This document shows positions 1 through 8,908 of a stretch of DNA of 64,000 nucleotides, in pieces (position 1 is the stretch's first letter; each line of letters begins with the position of its first letter). This stretch comes from an uncultured bacterium (lineage in GTDB: Bacteria > Verrucomicrobiota > Kiritimatiellia > CAIKKV01 > CAITUY01). A model generated the notes under the pieces. The model searched no databases and had not been told where the DNA came from. It saw only the letters and a program-made list of their open reading frames with translations. The stretch lies in the NCBI GenBank assembly GCA_903908715.1, contig CAIVSY010000078.1:62001-126000 (forward strand), given 5' to 3'. The position numbers and the translations under genes are program-made.

Positions 1-1
1 G

Positions 2-661
2 GACGAAATCCGCGAATCCCTCGCCGAGCCGTTAAGCCCCATCGCCTGGCAGGGTACGCCGCGGATCGCGCTCCTGCCGGGAAGCCGCACACAGGAAATC
101 CGCCGGATTCTGCCTTGTCTCTGCGCGGCCGCGGCCCGGATCGGGCAGACACTCCCGGGCGCATCTTTCGCCATCCCGACGCCCGCTCCCGATACCGCGA
201 AACTGGTGGAGGCCATCCTGGCCGGCCTGCCGGAAAAACCGGAACGCTTGACCATCGTGCCGGGCGGCACACGCCAGGTCCTGCGTCAGGCCCGCGCCGC
301 TCTCGTGACTTCCGGGACCGCCACCCTGGAGGCGGCACTGCTGATGTGCCCCACCGTTGTGGTCTATCGCACGTCCCCGCTGACCTACTTCCTGGGCCGG
401 CGACTCGTGCGGGTCCCGTACATCGGGATTGTCAACGTCATTGCCGGACGGAAGATCTGCCCCGAATGCATCCAGCAGGAAGCCACCGCCGAAAAGCTGG
501 CTTCCGAACTGATCCCCCTTCTGGAGGAGGGGCGGCCGCGCCAGGAAATGCTCCGCGGATTCGAGGAGGTCACTGAACTTCTGGGAAAAGGCGGCGCTGC
601 AGGCCGGGCGGCGGCCATCATCGCCGCCTCGCTGGATTCACCCACGCCGGACAAAAGGTGA
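2..661 (+). CDS. lpxB: Lipid-A-disaccharide synthase, C-terminal part (truncated by window start)
   Basis: Frame-2 translation DEIRESLAEPLSPIAWQGTPRIALLPGSRTQEI... continuing into the 206..661 ORF (TSGTATLEAALLMCPTVVVYRTSPLTYFLGRRLVRVPYIGIVNVIAG), typical of LpxB. Confidence 0.93.
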   Translation, partial: DEIRESLAEPLSPIAWQGTPRIALLPGSRTQEIRRILPCLCAAAARIGQTLPGASFAIPTPAPDTAKLVEAILAGLPEKPERLTIVPGGTRQVLRQARAALVTSGTATLEAALLMCPTVVVYRTSPLTYFLGRRLVRVPYIGIVNVIAGRKICPECIQQEATAEKLASELIPLLEEGRPRQEMLRGFEEVTELLGKGGAAGRAAAIIAASLDSPTPDKR

Positions 662-1977
662 ATGGAATCATGCCGGCTTTAACCCTCACCTTGTGCTCGT
701 TTGCCATCATCCTGCTGCTCAGCCGGCTGAAGGCCCCACTCTGGGCCGCGATCTCAACCGGCACCATCGCCCTTGGCCTCTTCTTCGGAGCCACCCCCCT
801 GGAGATCGCCCGCGTCGCCTTCACCGGCGCCACGCGAAGCACCTCTATCGGCCTGCTCCTCGTCATGGCCTTGCTGATGGCTTTCTCGGAATCACTCCGG
901 CAGACCGGGCGACTGGAAAAGGTCGTCGAGTCCGTCAACGCCTTCTTCCGCCGCCCGGCCATTACCCTCGCCGCCCTGCCCGCACTGATCGGCCTGCTCC
1001 CGATGCCGGGCGGCGCTCTTTTCTCCGCCCCAATGGTGCGCCAGGCAGCCGGCGAAAAACCGCCGGACGGGAATCTCCTCTCCGCCCTGAATTACTGGTG
1101 GCGGCATATCTGGGAACACTGGTGGCCCATGTATCCCGGCGTAATCCTGGCCATGACCCTCACCAGCAGCAGCCTCATGGAATTCATCGCCTATCAATTC
1201 CCGCTTTGCCTTGGCATGGCCCTCACCGGCCTGCTCATCGTCCGCTCCCTGCATCCGGACATGCATCGAGTGCTGCCCCCTGCACCCCCGGGAACCTTCC
1301 GCAGGCTCGTCACGGCCATCGCACCAATTGGTTGCGTCCTGGTTCTCTGGTTCGCTGCGGATTTCGGCATCAAGACAGGAGCCCGCCTGCAACCGGTCCG
1401 GTTCCAGGCCCTGTCCCCAGGCCTGCAACAACTGGCAACCAAGTTTGCGCCCCTGCTCCTGGGCCTTGTGGGCAGTCTCGTCGTAACCCTGGTTCCAAGC
1501 CGCCTCCCATTCCGCAAAGTCATCCGCCTGTTCGGCGGCAAGGAAACCCTCCCCCTGCTCGGACTCGTGCTGAGCGTCATGATCTACCAGCAGATGTTGA
1601 CCCATGTGAACGCGGCCCAGCGAATCGGACAGGAATTGACCGACCGCAATGTCCCCCTGACTTCTGTGGTCATTGCCCTGCCGTTCATCGCCGGAATGCT
1701 GACCGGCATTGCCTTTGGATTTGTCGGCGTCAGCTTTCCGATCGTCCTGAGCCTGGTTGCCGGCATACCCGACACCCCGATGCGGCCTTATGTTGTTCTG
1801 GCCTATGCCAGCGGGCACATCGGAATGATGCTAAGCCCGATCCATCTTTGTTACGTGGTCAGCAACCGGTATTTCGGCGCCTCCTTCGGTTCCACGTACC
1901 GGTATATCGGCCTGCCCAGCCTGCTGATGGCCCTTCTGGCCGGCGCCTACTTCCTGATCCTCCGGTGGACCCTCTAG
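658..1977 (+). CDS. DUF401-family integral membrane protein
   Basis: 439 aa polytopic protein with LLPMPGGALFSAPMV and NYWWRHIWEHWWPMYPGVILA motifs; start overlaps lpxB stop. Confidence 0.8.
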   Translation: MNGIMPALTLTLCSFAIILLLSRLKAPLWAAISTGTIALGLFFGATPLEIARVAFTGATRSTSIGLLLVMALLMAFSESLRQTGRLEKVVESVNAFFRRPAITLAALPALIGLLPMPGGALFSAPMVRQAAGEKPPDGNLLSALNYWWRHIWEHWWPMYPGVILAMTLTSSSLMEFIAYQFPLCLGMALTGLLIVRSLHPDMHRVLPPAPPGTFRRLVTAIAPIGCVLVLWFAADFGIKTGARLQPVRFQALSPGLQQLATKFAPLLLGLVGSLVVTLVPSRLPFRKVIRLFGGKETLPLLGLVLSVMIYQQMLTHVNAAQRIGQELTDRNVPLTSVVIALPFIAGMLTGIAFGFVGVSFPIVLSLVAGIPDTPMRPYVVLAYASGHIGMMLSPIHLCYVVSNRYFGASFGSTYRYIGLPSLLMALLAGAYFLILRWTL

Positions 1978-2760
1978 CGCCCCATCCCAGACGTCGCTGA
2001 CACGGTCCTTGGCAGACAGTTTGACCGCCACATGCGTCATCCCGCGCTTGCGCAATGCATCGTTCACCGCAGCCAGAGCAAGCTCAGGGCGGTTGCACTG
2101 GTCGCTCAAATGCGCGAGAAAAACCACCCGCAGATGCGGTCCCGCAATTTCTGCAATCAGGTCCGCCGCATGCTCGTTGCTCAAGTGGCCCTGACGGCTG
2201 AAAATCCGCTGTTTCAGGTGCCACGGCCGATCGGCATTCTTGAGCAGCAGTTCATCGTGGTTGGACTCGATCACCAGCGCATTACAGGCACGGAGCCGCT
2301 CCCGGATGAGGCCGGTCACCATACCCATATCGGTCACCACACCCACGCGGCATCCCTCATGCAGAATCACAAACCCGACGGGATCGTAGGCATCATGAGG
2401 CACCGAGAAAGGTTCGACACGCAGGTCACCGATAGCAAACGGAGACCCCGGAGTGAAGATATTCCACGAAAGCTTGTCTGCGCCAGGCCGCGCCTCCAAC
2501 CCCTGGATGGTACCGCTGTTGGCAAACAGGGCGACCCGGCCGCCTCGGTACAGCGCCGTCAAACCCGCAGTATGGTCACTGTGCTCATGCGTCAGGCAGA
2601 TCGCCTGGATGGCTTCGCCCGCCACACCAATCTCACCCAGCCGCCGGACGGTTTCCCGGCCGCTGAAGCCCGCATCGACAAGGATTGCCGTGCTGGGGGA
2701 TGCCACAAGCGTGCAGTTCCCGCTGCTGCTGCTGCCAAGAACACAAACCCGCAAAGACAT
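1831..2760 (-). CDS. MBL-fold metallo-hydrolase (YycJ/WalJ-like)
   Basis: MSLRVCVLGSSSSGNCTLV...LTHEHSDHTAGL...; start placed at MSLRV; C-terminus antisense to the 3' end of the DUF401 gene. Confidence 0.85.
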   Translation of the reverse strand: MSLRVCVLGSSSSGNCTLVASPSTAILVDAGFSGRETVRRLGEIGVAGEAIQAICLTHEHSDHTAGLTALYRGGRVALFANSGTIQGLEARPGADKLSWNIFTPGSPFAIGDLRVEPFSVPHDAYDPVGFVILHEGCRVGVVTDMGMVTGLIRERLRACNALVIESNHDELLLKNADRPWHLKQRIFSRQGHLSNEHAADLIAEIAGPHLRVVFLAHLSDQCNRPELALAAVNDALRKRGMTHVAVKLSAKDRVSDVWDGALEGPPEDQEVGAGQKGHQQAGQADIPVRGTEGGAEIPVADHVTKMDRA

Positions 2761-2859
2761 AAGGAATCCAACCAAAAGGGATTTGAAAAAGGGAATGTTA
2801 CCTCAGGCGCCCTCGCCGCCGCCATCTCTTTTTCCGTCGGCGTCGCAGCCCCTCAACCA

Positions 2860-3045
2860 AGCCGGAGCGATTCAATTCAAAACACCCTCACCTCTCTCCC
2901 GTCAAGGGAGCGGGAATTCAGGATCGTTGCAACGCCCCTGAGTCATCACCTCCTGATGACAACATGAAAGGAGTCGTTGCACCTCTCCCCTTGCGAAAGA
3001 GGATTAAGGTGAGGGAACTGCTCCCGCCAACTGAATCGCTCCGGC
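2860..3045. repeat. Composite inverted-repeat (REP/MITE-like) element
   Basis: Outer arms AGCCGGAGCGATTCA (2860-2874) and TGAATCGCTCCGGCT (3031-3045), inner CCCTCACC / GGTGAGGG, central GTCATCA-CCTCC-TGATGAC palindrome (2942-2960). Confidence 0.6.
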
Positions 3046-3171
3046 TAAGACAGGGACGGATCACCTGTGTCCACCGAAGCCACTTGGGCGTTCTGGCGAT
3101 TCCCTCAACCTGCCATCTTCTTTTCTCTCTCCCTGGCAAAGGCGGAGAGCCGTCCGCCCAAGGCAGGAACA

Positions 3172-4278
3172 TCAGGCCTTCTGGGGACTCCGGATATTCG
3201 TGAGGATCTCGTAGGGGATTGTCTGGCACCATCGGGCCAGTTCATCCGCCCACAATGTTTCCGGCCCCTGCTGCCCGATCAGCACAACCTCATCCCCCTC
3301 CCTGACATCCGTTTCAGGCCCGAGGTCGACAGTGGCAAAGTTCATGCTGACACGTCCGACCACACGCATGCGCCGACCACGGATCAGCACCACACCCTTG
3401 TTGCTCATAAGGCGCGGGAATCCATCCGAATAACCGACATCAATAATGGCCAGACAGGTCGGCTCCACCGTGGTGTAGGTCCCAAGGTAACCCACCGATA
3501 CACCTGCGGGCATTCTTCTCACGCTCACCACGCGGGTCTTCCACTGCAGGCAGGGCTTCGTGTGTACCCGCAAGCCGGCCAGCCTCCCACTGTAACCGTA
3601 GGCAAGAATCCCGAGCCGCACACCATCCATATCCCACTCCGGATGCAGGAGGAACGCCACGCTGTTGGCAATATGCCGGAACAAGCCGGTCAGACCGGCC
3701 GCCTCCAGTTCCTGAGCAACCCGGTGGAACCGCGCGGCCTGTGCCTCCGCCTGCCGCCCTCCGGGTTGTCCGGCGGAGGCAAAGTGGGTACAGAGCCCCT
3801 GGATCAGAAGCCCGCCCGCCCCCTGCAAGCGCAGGATGATGGATGCCGCTTCCTCCCACTGAACCCCGAACCGACCCATTCCCGTATCGATCTTGATGTG
3901 ACAGGGCAGTTCCATGCCGCGCCTGCGCGCTTCCTCGCCCAGCGCCATCGCCTGGCTCTCGCTGACCAGCACCGGCACAATCCGTCGCTCCATAAGAACG
4001 CAGGCATCCTCCGGCCAGACCGCCCCAAGCAGAAGAATCTGGGCCGCAGGCAGGAAGGGTCGCAAAGCAAGCGCCTCATCCATCCGGGCCACCATGAAAC
4101 GCCGTACGCCTGACTCAAACGCATGCCGGGCCACGGCCTCCATGCCATGCCCGTAGGCGTTGGCCTTGACGACAAGGATGCATTCGGACCGCCCCGCTAT
4201 GGCTTCCCGCATCCCTTCAAGATTTTGCTTCAGGATCTCACAATCCAGTTCCGTCCACGCATTCTGCCGCACGCTCAT
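3172..4278 (-). CDS. alr: Alanine racemase
   Basis: LVVKANAYGHGMEAVARHA (PLP-lysine motif), KIDTGMGRFG, RVSMNFATVDLG. Confidence 0.95.
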   Translation of the reverse strand: MSVRQNAWTELDCEILKQNLEGMREAIAGRSECILVVKANAYGHGMEAVARHAFESGVRRFMVARMDEALALRPFLPAAQILLLGAVWPEDACVLMERRIVPVLVSESQAMALGEEARRRGMELPCHIKIDTGMGRFGVQWEEAASIILRLQGAGGLLIQGLCTHFASAGQPGGRQAEAQAARFHRVAQELEAAGLTGLFRHIANSVAFLLHPEWDMDGVRLGILAYGYSGRLAGLRVHTKPCLQWKTRVVSVRRMPAGVSVGYLGTYTTVEPTCLAIIDVGYSDGFPRLMSNKGVVLIRGRRMRVVGRVSMNFATVDLGPETDVREGDEVVLIGQQGPETLWADELARWCQTIPYEILTNIRSPQKA

Positions 4279-4333
4279 CCCTCACAACCTTCCCTGCTCG
4301 ACAACCGCCAAACCTTCACAGCCCGATGGTGGT

Positions 4334-4759
4334 TCAACCTTCCACCGCACCCCGGGCTCCTTGGCCCGGCGCCGGCAGATTCAAACGGCTGACACGAATC
4401 GGATAGCGGAGCTTGATGTCCCCATCGAGAAGAATCTCCACCCAGTAGATCCCCTCCACCTCCAACCGTGTATTCAGGAAGAACTGCACATTGGTCGAAA
4501 ACGCCTCCGGCGCGTCAAGCTTGACAGGCACCTCCTTGCTTTCCGAAATCACGGTCGTGCCGTCCGCTCCAATCAGCCGCGTCCGCTCCTGGTAGATCCC
4601 CTGCCCGCAGCACCAGCGGTTGACAATGCAGATCCGCGCGAATACTGCCGGATAAGCCGGCAATGCAATCCCGTCAAACAGGCCGATGAGAATGAACTTT
4701 CCGGACCGCTCCTGGCGGACATCATCGCACAACACACTCATTTGCAGGTCCGGAATCAT
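4334..4759 (-). CDS. Conserved hypothetical protein (DUF6941-like)
   Basis: MIPDLQMSVLCDDVRQERSGKFILIGLFDGI..; start overlaps the stop of the upstream acyltransferase gene. Confidence 0.6.
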   Translation of the reverse strand: MIPDLQMSVLCDDVRQERSGKFILIGLFDGIALPAYPAVFARICIVNRWCCGQGIYQERTRLIGADGTTVISESKEVPVKLDAPEAFSTNVQFFLNTRLEVEGIYWVEILLDGDIKLRYPIRVSRLNLPAPGQGARGAVEG

Positions 4760-5601
4760 ACGCCCTCCTGGATTCTGATTTCTCCGCCCCATTCCCTCAG
4801 ATGCGACCCCACCCACTCCACCACGGCCTCGTGGGCCTCCCGCCCTGTTGCAGACGCCGCCAGGGGTGCGCCGAAGGCAATCTGAACCACCTTACGGTTG
4901 TCAATGTATCCCAGGTCTTTGAAAACCCGCCCGTTGCCCATGAAATCGGTCTTGAGCGCCACCGGGATCACCGGAACCCCCGCCTTGGACGCCAGCTTGA
5001 CACCAAGCGAATTAAAAGCCGACACATCAAACACCGCCGACCGCGTCGCCTGGGGAAAAATCACCACCGAAATCCCCGACTGCAGCATCTCCTGCCCGCG
5101 CGTCAGCACAACCTTCAGGTCATCACGCGGATTGGCACGCCCCACGGCGATATGCTTGACCGACCGCATAATAGGGCCGAAAACGGGATATTGCAGGAGG
5201 CTTTCCTTGACCACAAAGGCCACGTCCTTGAACGGCAAGATCAACCCCGGCAGGAGCAGTGTCTCCAGCGTACTCATGTGGTTGCCGACAAAAACCACGG
5301 GGCCCGGCACCGACGCCAGATGCTCCAGCCCTGTAACCAATACCTTGCCGCCTGCCCCCTCCACAGCCCGCAACGAGGCAAAAGATCTGCCGCCATAGGC
5401 CTCCAGGTCAAACGTCCCCCGCCGGATGGACTTCCGCGCCACGACGTACACCAGGAGAACCCGGACGTGAAAGCAGAACGAACGCAACCAGCCCACCGGC
5501 CCGAAACCAAACCAGCCCCGGAAGGCCCCCGTTTCGTACCGATTCCTTTCCCGGATTTCCTCCGCGAATTCCCGGAAACTCCCAGCTCTGCCAGACGACA
5601 T
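4756..5601 (-). CDS. Lysophospholipid acyltransferase (PlsC-like, 1-acyl-glycerol-3-phosphate acyltransferase family)
   Basis: VFVGNHMSTLETLLLP (NHx4(D/E)-like), VVIFPQATRS, GVPVIPVAL. Confidence 0.87.
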   Translation of the reverse strand: MSSGRAGSFREFAEEIRERNRYETGAFRGWFGFGPVGWLRSFCFHVRVLLVYVVARKSIRRGTFDLEAYGGRSFASLRAVEGAGGKVLVTGLEHLASVPGPVVFVGNHMSTLETLLLPGLILPFKDVAFVVKESLLQYPVFGPIMRSVKHIAVGRANPRDDLKVVLTRGQEMLQSGISVVIFPQATRSAVFDVSAFNSLGVKLASKAGVPVIPVALKTDFMGNGRVFKDLGYIDNRKVVQIAFGAPLAASATGREAHEAVVEWVGSHLREWGGEIRIQEGV

Positions 5602-5771
5602 GTCATTCTCCCGCAATGTTGCGCGCCGATACTTACCACCTCGCCACCTCCGCCGCAAGCCTGCTCTCATCCTGCAGGCGGAATTCCCCTTCTTGCCGCA
5701 TCCGCCGGGGAGGCAACGCTCTTGTGTTCCTGCCGGTTGTGTGCCATAGTGCTCCTGAAGAGCCAGCGGAC

Positions 5772-7721
5772 ATGAAGCAGCATAAACAGAGCGAAACGGG
5801 GGAAGCTTCGGCCCGGATCCTCATTGTCGAGGATGAGGCAATCGTCGCCAAGGATATTTCACTTTCGCTCCGGAACCTCCGCTATCATGTGGTCGGCATT
5901 GCGGCCACCGGCGAGGAGGCCATCGGCAAGGCCGCCACCTCAAACCCCGATATCATCCTCATGGATATCCGTCTTGCAGGCAGTATGGATGGCATCGAAA
6001 CCGCGCGCGAAATCCACAAGACGCAGAAAATTCCCGTTGTCTTCCTCACCGCACATGCCGATCAGGCCACCCTGAACCGCGCCAAAACCATCGCGCCCTT
6101 CGGCTATCTGGTGAAGCCTTTCGCGGAGCGGGAACTGGAGGCCGCCCTCGAAACCGCCCTCTACCGCGCATCCATGGAGCGCAAGCTGAATGACCAGCGC
6201 CTCTGGTTCGAATCCGTCCTGAACTGCATCGGGGATGCCGTCATCGCCGCCGACGTGAACGGCTTGGTCACCTTCATAAACCCGGCAGGCGAATACCTCA
6301 CCGGATGGAAACGCGACAAGGCCATTGGGCGGGAACTCGCCGAAGTCTTCCATACCGTCGATGAACAGACCCGCCAGCAGGTCGAAGCCCCTGAAATGCG
6401 GGCCCTGCACGGCGACGTTTCCCTCCCCGAGGAAACGGAAGACATGCTCCTCGTCGCACGCGAGGGACAGGAGCGCCCGATCACCAGCACCGTGTCGCCC
6501 ATCAACGATACCAACGGCAACCTCCTGGGAATCGTGGCCGTTTTCCGCGATCTCACCGCTCGCAGGCAGTCGGAGCGCAGGGCCATGAACCGTCAGAAAA
6601 TGGAAGCCCTGGGTAAACTCTCGAGCAATATCGCCCACGACTTCAACAACATCATCAGCCTGGTCGCCGGATATGCCACCTCCATGCAGGAATACCTCCT
6701 GCCGGATTCCCGTGCTTGCGAGGATGTCAAACGCATCCTCACCGCCGTGGAGCATGCAGGCACACTCAGCAAGCGGATCCTGAACGTGGCACGCGCCAGC
6801 GATGCCGAAGGCACTCTCGCCATCCGACCGGTCCTCCTCAGCGACGCCGTCCGCGGCGCCACCAATCTCCTGCGGGGCACCCTGGACACCAAAGGCATCG
6901 CCATCAAGGATAACGTCCCCGACAAAAGTCCCCGGGTCACCGTGGACCGGGACCAGTTCATAGACATTCTCGTGGATATCGTACTCAATTCCGCGGAGGC
7001 CATGCCGAAGGGTGGCACCATCACACTCGACACCCGTTCGTTCAAACTCGGCCGCGAGGACCGCAAGCTGAATCCCCGGGCCAAGCCCGGCCCCTATGCG
7101 GTCCTCCGGATCCGCGATTCAGGCAAGGGCATGTCGCACGAGACCCTTGACCGGATCTTTGAACCTTTCTTTACCACCAAGCCGGACGAAAACCACGTCG
7201 GACTGGGTTTGTCGGTCGTCTATAACGCTATTCAGCGATATGGGGGCTGGATCCGCGTATCCAGCAAACAGGACCGGGGGACCACATTCAACATCTATCT
7301 GCCCGTAGGAGTACCGGAGGAAACCGTGACCACTGCAACCACTACCGCATCCCAGACCATCCTCATCGTGGATGACGATGAAAGCACACGCAGGGAACTC
7401 CATCTGATTCTCAAGCAGGCCGGATTCAAGATCCTGACCGCGGCAGACGGCAAGGAGGCGGTCTCCCTCTATAGTCTTCACGCCTCCAAGATCAACCTGA
7501 CCATACTCGATGTCATCATGCCAGGAATGGACGGACGTCAGGTATTCGAGGAAATTACACGGATTAACCCATCCGCTATTGTCCTTATGCTGAGCGGATT
7601 CTCCCGCGAATACGTTCGCAGCTACCTGCCGGGCGGCCCCTGGCGCTTCATCCAGAAACCGTTCGAAGCGGAACAGATTGTCAGCACCACCCGCCGACTC
7701 CTGGAACAGAAACCCACATGA
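5772..7721 (+). CDS. Hybrid sensor histidine kinase, REC-PAS-HisKA-HATPase-REC
   Basis: N-terminal REC (ILIVEDEAIVAKD...ILMDIRLAG..PVVFLTAH..GYLVKPF), PAS, H-box SSNIAHDFNNIISLVAGY, ATPase boxes (RDSGKGM, GLGLSVVYNAI), C-terminal REC (ILIVDDDES...LDVIMPGMDG). Confidence 0.93.
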   Translation: MKQHKQSETGEASARILIVEDEAIVAKDISLSLRNLRYHVVGIAATGEEAIGKAATSNPDIILMDIRLAGSMDGIETAREIHKTQKIPVVFLTAHADQATLNRAKTIAPFGYLVKPFAERELEAALETALYRASMERKLNDQRLWFESVLNCIGDAVIAADVNGLVTFINPAGEYLTGWKRDKAIGRELAEVFHTVDEQTRQQVEAPEMRALHGDVSLPEETEDMLLVAREGQERPITSTVSPINDTNGNLLGIVAVFRDLTARRQSERRAMNRQKMEALGKLSSNIAHDFNNIISLVAGYATSMQEYLLPDSRACEDVKRILTAVEHAGTLSKRILNVARASDAEGTLAIRPVLLSDAVRGATNLLRGTLDTKGIAIKDNVPDKSPRVTVDRDQFIDILVDIVLNSAEAMPKGGTITLDTRSFKLGREDRKLNPRAKPGPYAVLRIRDSGKGMSHETLDRIFEPFFTTKPDENHVGLGLSVVYNAIQRYGGWIRVSSKQDRGTTFNIYLPVGVPEETVTTATTTASQTILIVDDDESTRRELHLILKQAGFKILTAADGKEAVSLYSLHASKINLTILDVIMPGMDGRQVFEEITRINPSAIVLMLSGFSREYVRSYLPGGPWRFIQKPFEAEQIVSTTRRLLEQKPT

Positions 7722-8908
7722 GCCCAACCCATCCGGCCCATGGCCTGCTGACAGGAATGGATGTCTTGCTTACGGAGTTCCCGGACTGGATCCGGAACGC
7801 CCGTATCGGCCTGGTCAGCCACCAGGCTGCCGTGGATCAGTCGGGGCGCACCAGCGCAGAAAGGCTCCACGAATGTCCGGGAGTCAGACTATCGGCCTTG
7901 TTCGGGCCTGAGCATGGGTTTAGCGGTGTCGCACTGGCGGGGGAATCAACCCGGGATGAGCGCCACGGGGACTGGAATATCCCGGTCTACTCGCTGTATG
8001 GAGAATCCCGTTCCCCTTCCCCTGAATCACTGGAGTCCCTCGATCTCCTGGTCGTGGAACTGCAGGACCTCGGGGCCAGACCGTACACCTATGTTTCCAC
8101 CTTGCGCCTGGTCCTGGAGGCCGCGTCCAAGGCACGCAAGCCTGTCATCGTGGCGGATCGCCCAATCCCCCTGGCATCACAGTCGGACGGCCCTTTCCTG
8201 GATCCGCGCTATGCCTCGTTTGTCGCCCTCATCCCCACCCCCATGCAGTACGGCATGACACAGGCGGAAACCGCCCTCTATCTGCGCGAAACCCTGCAAC
8301 TGGACCTGGATCTGCGCGTAGCCCCCATGCGGAATTATCACCGCAACCCGGTGCCGGAAAACCATTGGCCCCGCTGGGTCCCCCCCTCACCCCGCATCCG
8401 CTCCTGGTCCTCAGCCTGCCTGTTTTCCGCGACCGTCTTCGGCGAGGCGCTCCCCGCTATCGACTACGGGTCAGGGTCCGAACTCGCCTTCCAGGTCGTC
8501 GGCGCCCCGTGGCTGAACGCAAACGCCCTTTGCAGGAGCTTCAATGAGGATGCGGCGGAGGGCGTCATCCTGACCCCCTGTCGCTATCTGTCCGCTTCCG
8601 GCGCCTACAGGGGACAGGAACTGGAAGGCGCCCGCCTGACCATCCGGAACCCCCAGTCCTTCCGCCCGGTAACCACTTCCGTCATCCTGCTCGACCATAT
8701 CCACCGCAACGATTCCGAAAACCGCCTGTGGACCGCGCCGGATACAAGACCGGATTGGTTTGACAAGCTCTACGGAACCCATACTGTTCGAAAAGCCCTC
8801 CAGGCCGGGACACCGGGAAGAATTCTCGCTCAATCATGGAACCCTGATCTGGCGGCCTTCGGAATCCTTCGGTCCAGGCACCTGCTGTACTCCGGGGGGA
8901 ACGCATGA
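7718..8908 (+). CDS. namZ: DUF1343 / NamZ-like exo-beta-N-acetylmuramidase
   Basis: GLVSHQAAVDQSGRTS, LFGPEHGFSGVALAGE, DLLVVELQDLGARPYTYVSTL; ATGA overlap with the upstream kinase gene. Confidence 0.85.
   Translation: MSPTHPAHGLLTGMDVLLTEFPDWIRNARIGLVSHQAAVDQSGRTSAERLHECPGVRLSALFGPEHGFSGVALAGESTRDERHGDWNIPVYSLYGESRSPSPESLESLDLLVVELQDLGARPYTYVSTLRLVLEAASKARKPVIVADRPIPLASQSDGPFLDPRYASFVALIPTPMQYGMTQAETALYLRETLQLDLDLRVAPMRNYHRNPVPENHWPRWVPPSPRIRSWSSACLFSATVFGEALPAIDYGSGSELAFQVVGAPWLNANALCRSFNEDAAEGVILTPCRYLSASGAYRGQELEGARLTIRNPQSFRPVTTSVILLDHIHRNDSENRLWTAPDTRPDWFDKLYGTHTVRKALQAGTPGRILAQSWNPDLAAFGILRSRHLLYSGGNA

Noticed and set aside
693-2000. 435-aa + strand ORF in a second frame over the DUF401 gene, and other long same-strand shadow ORFs
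   Set aside because: Pro/Arg/His-rich translation with no motif, a GC-rich codon-shadow of the real DUF401 frame
3745-3781. GCCTCCGCC...GGCGGAGGC hairpin inside alr
   Set aside because: Within a conserved coding region and GC-rich; expected by chance, no sign of function
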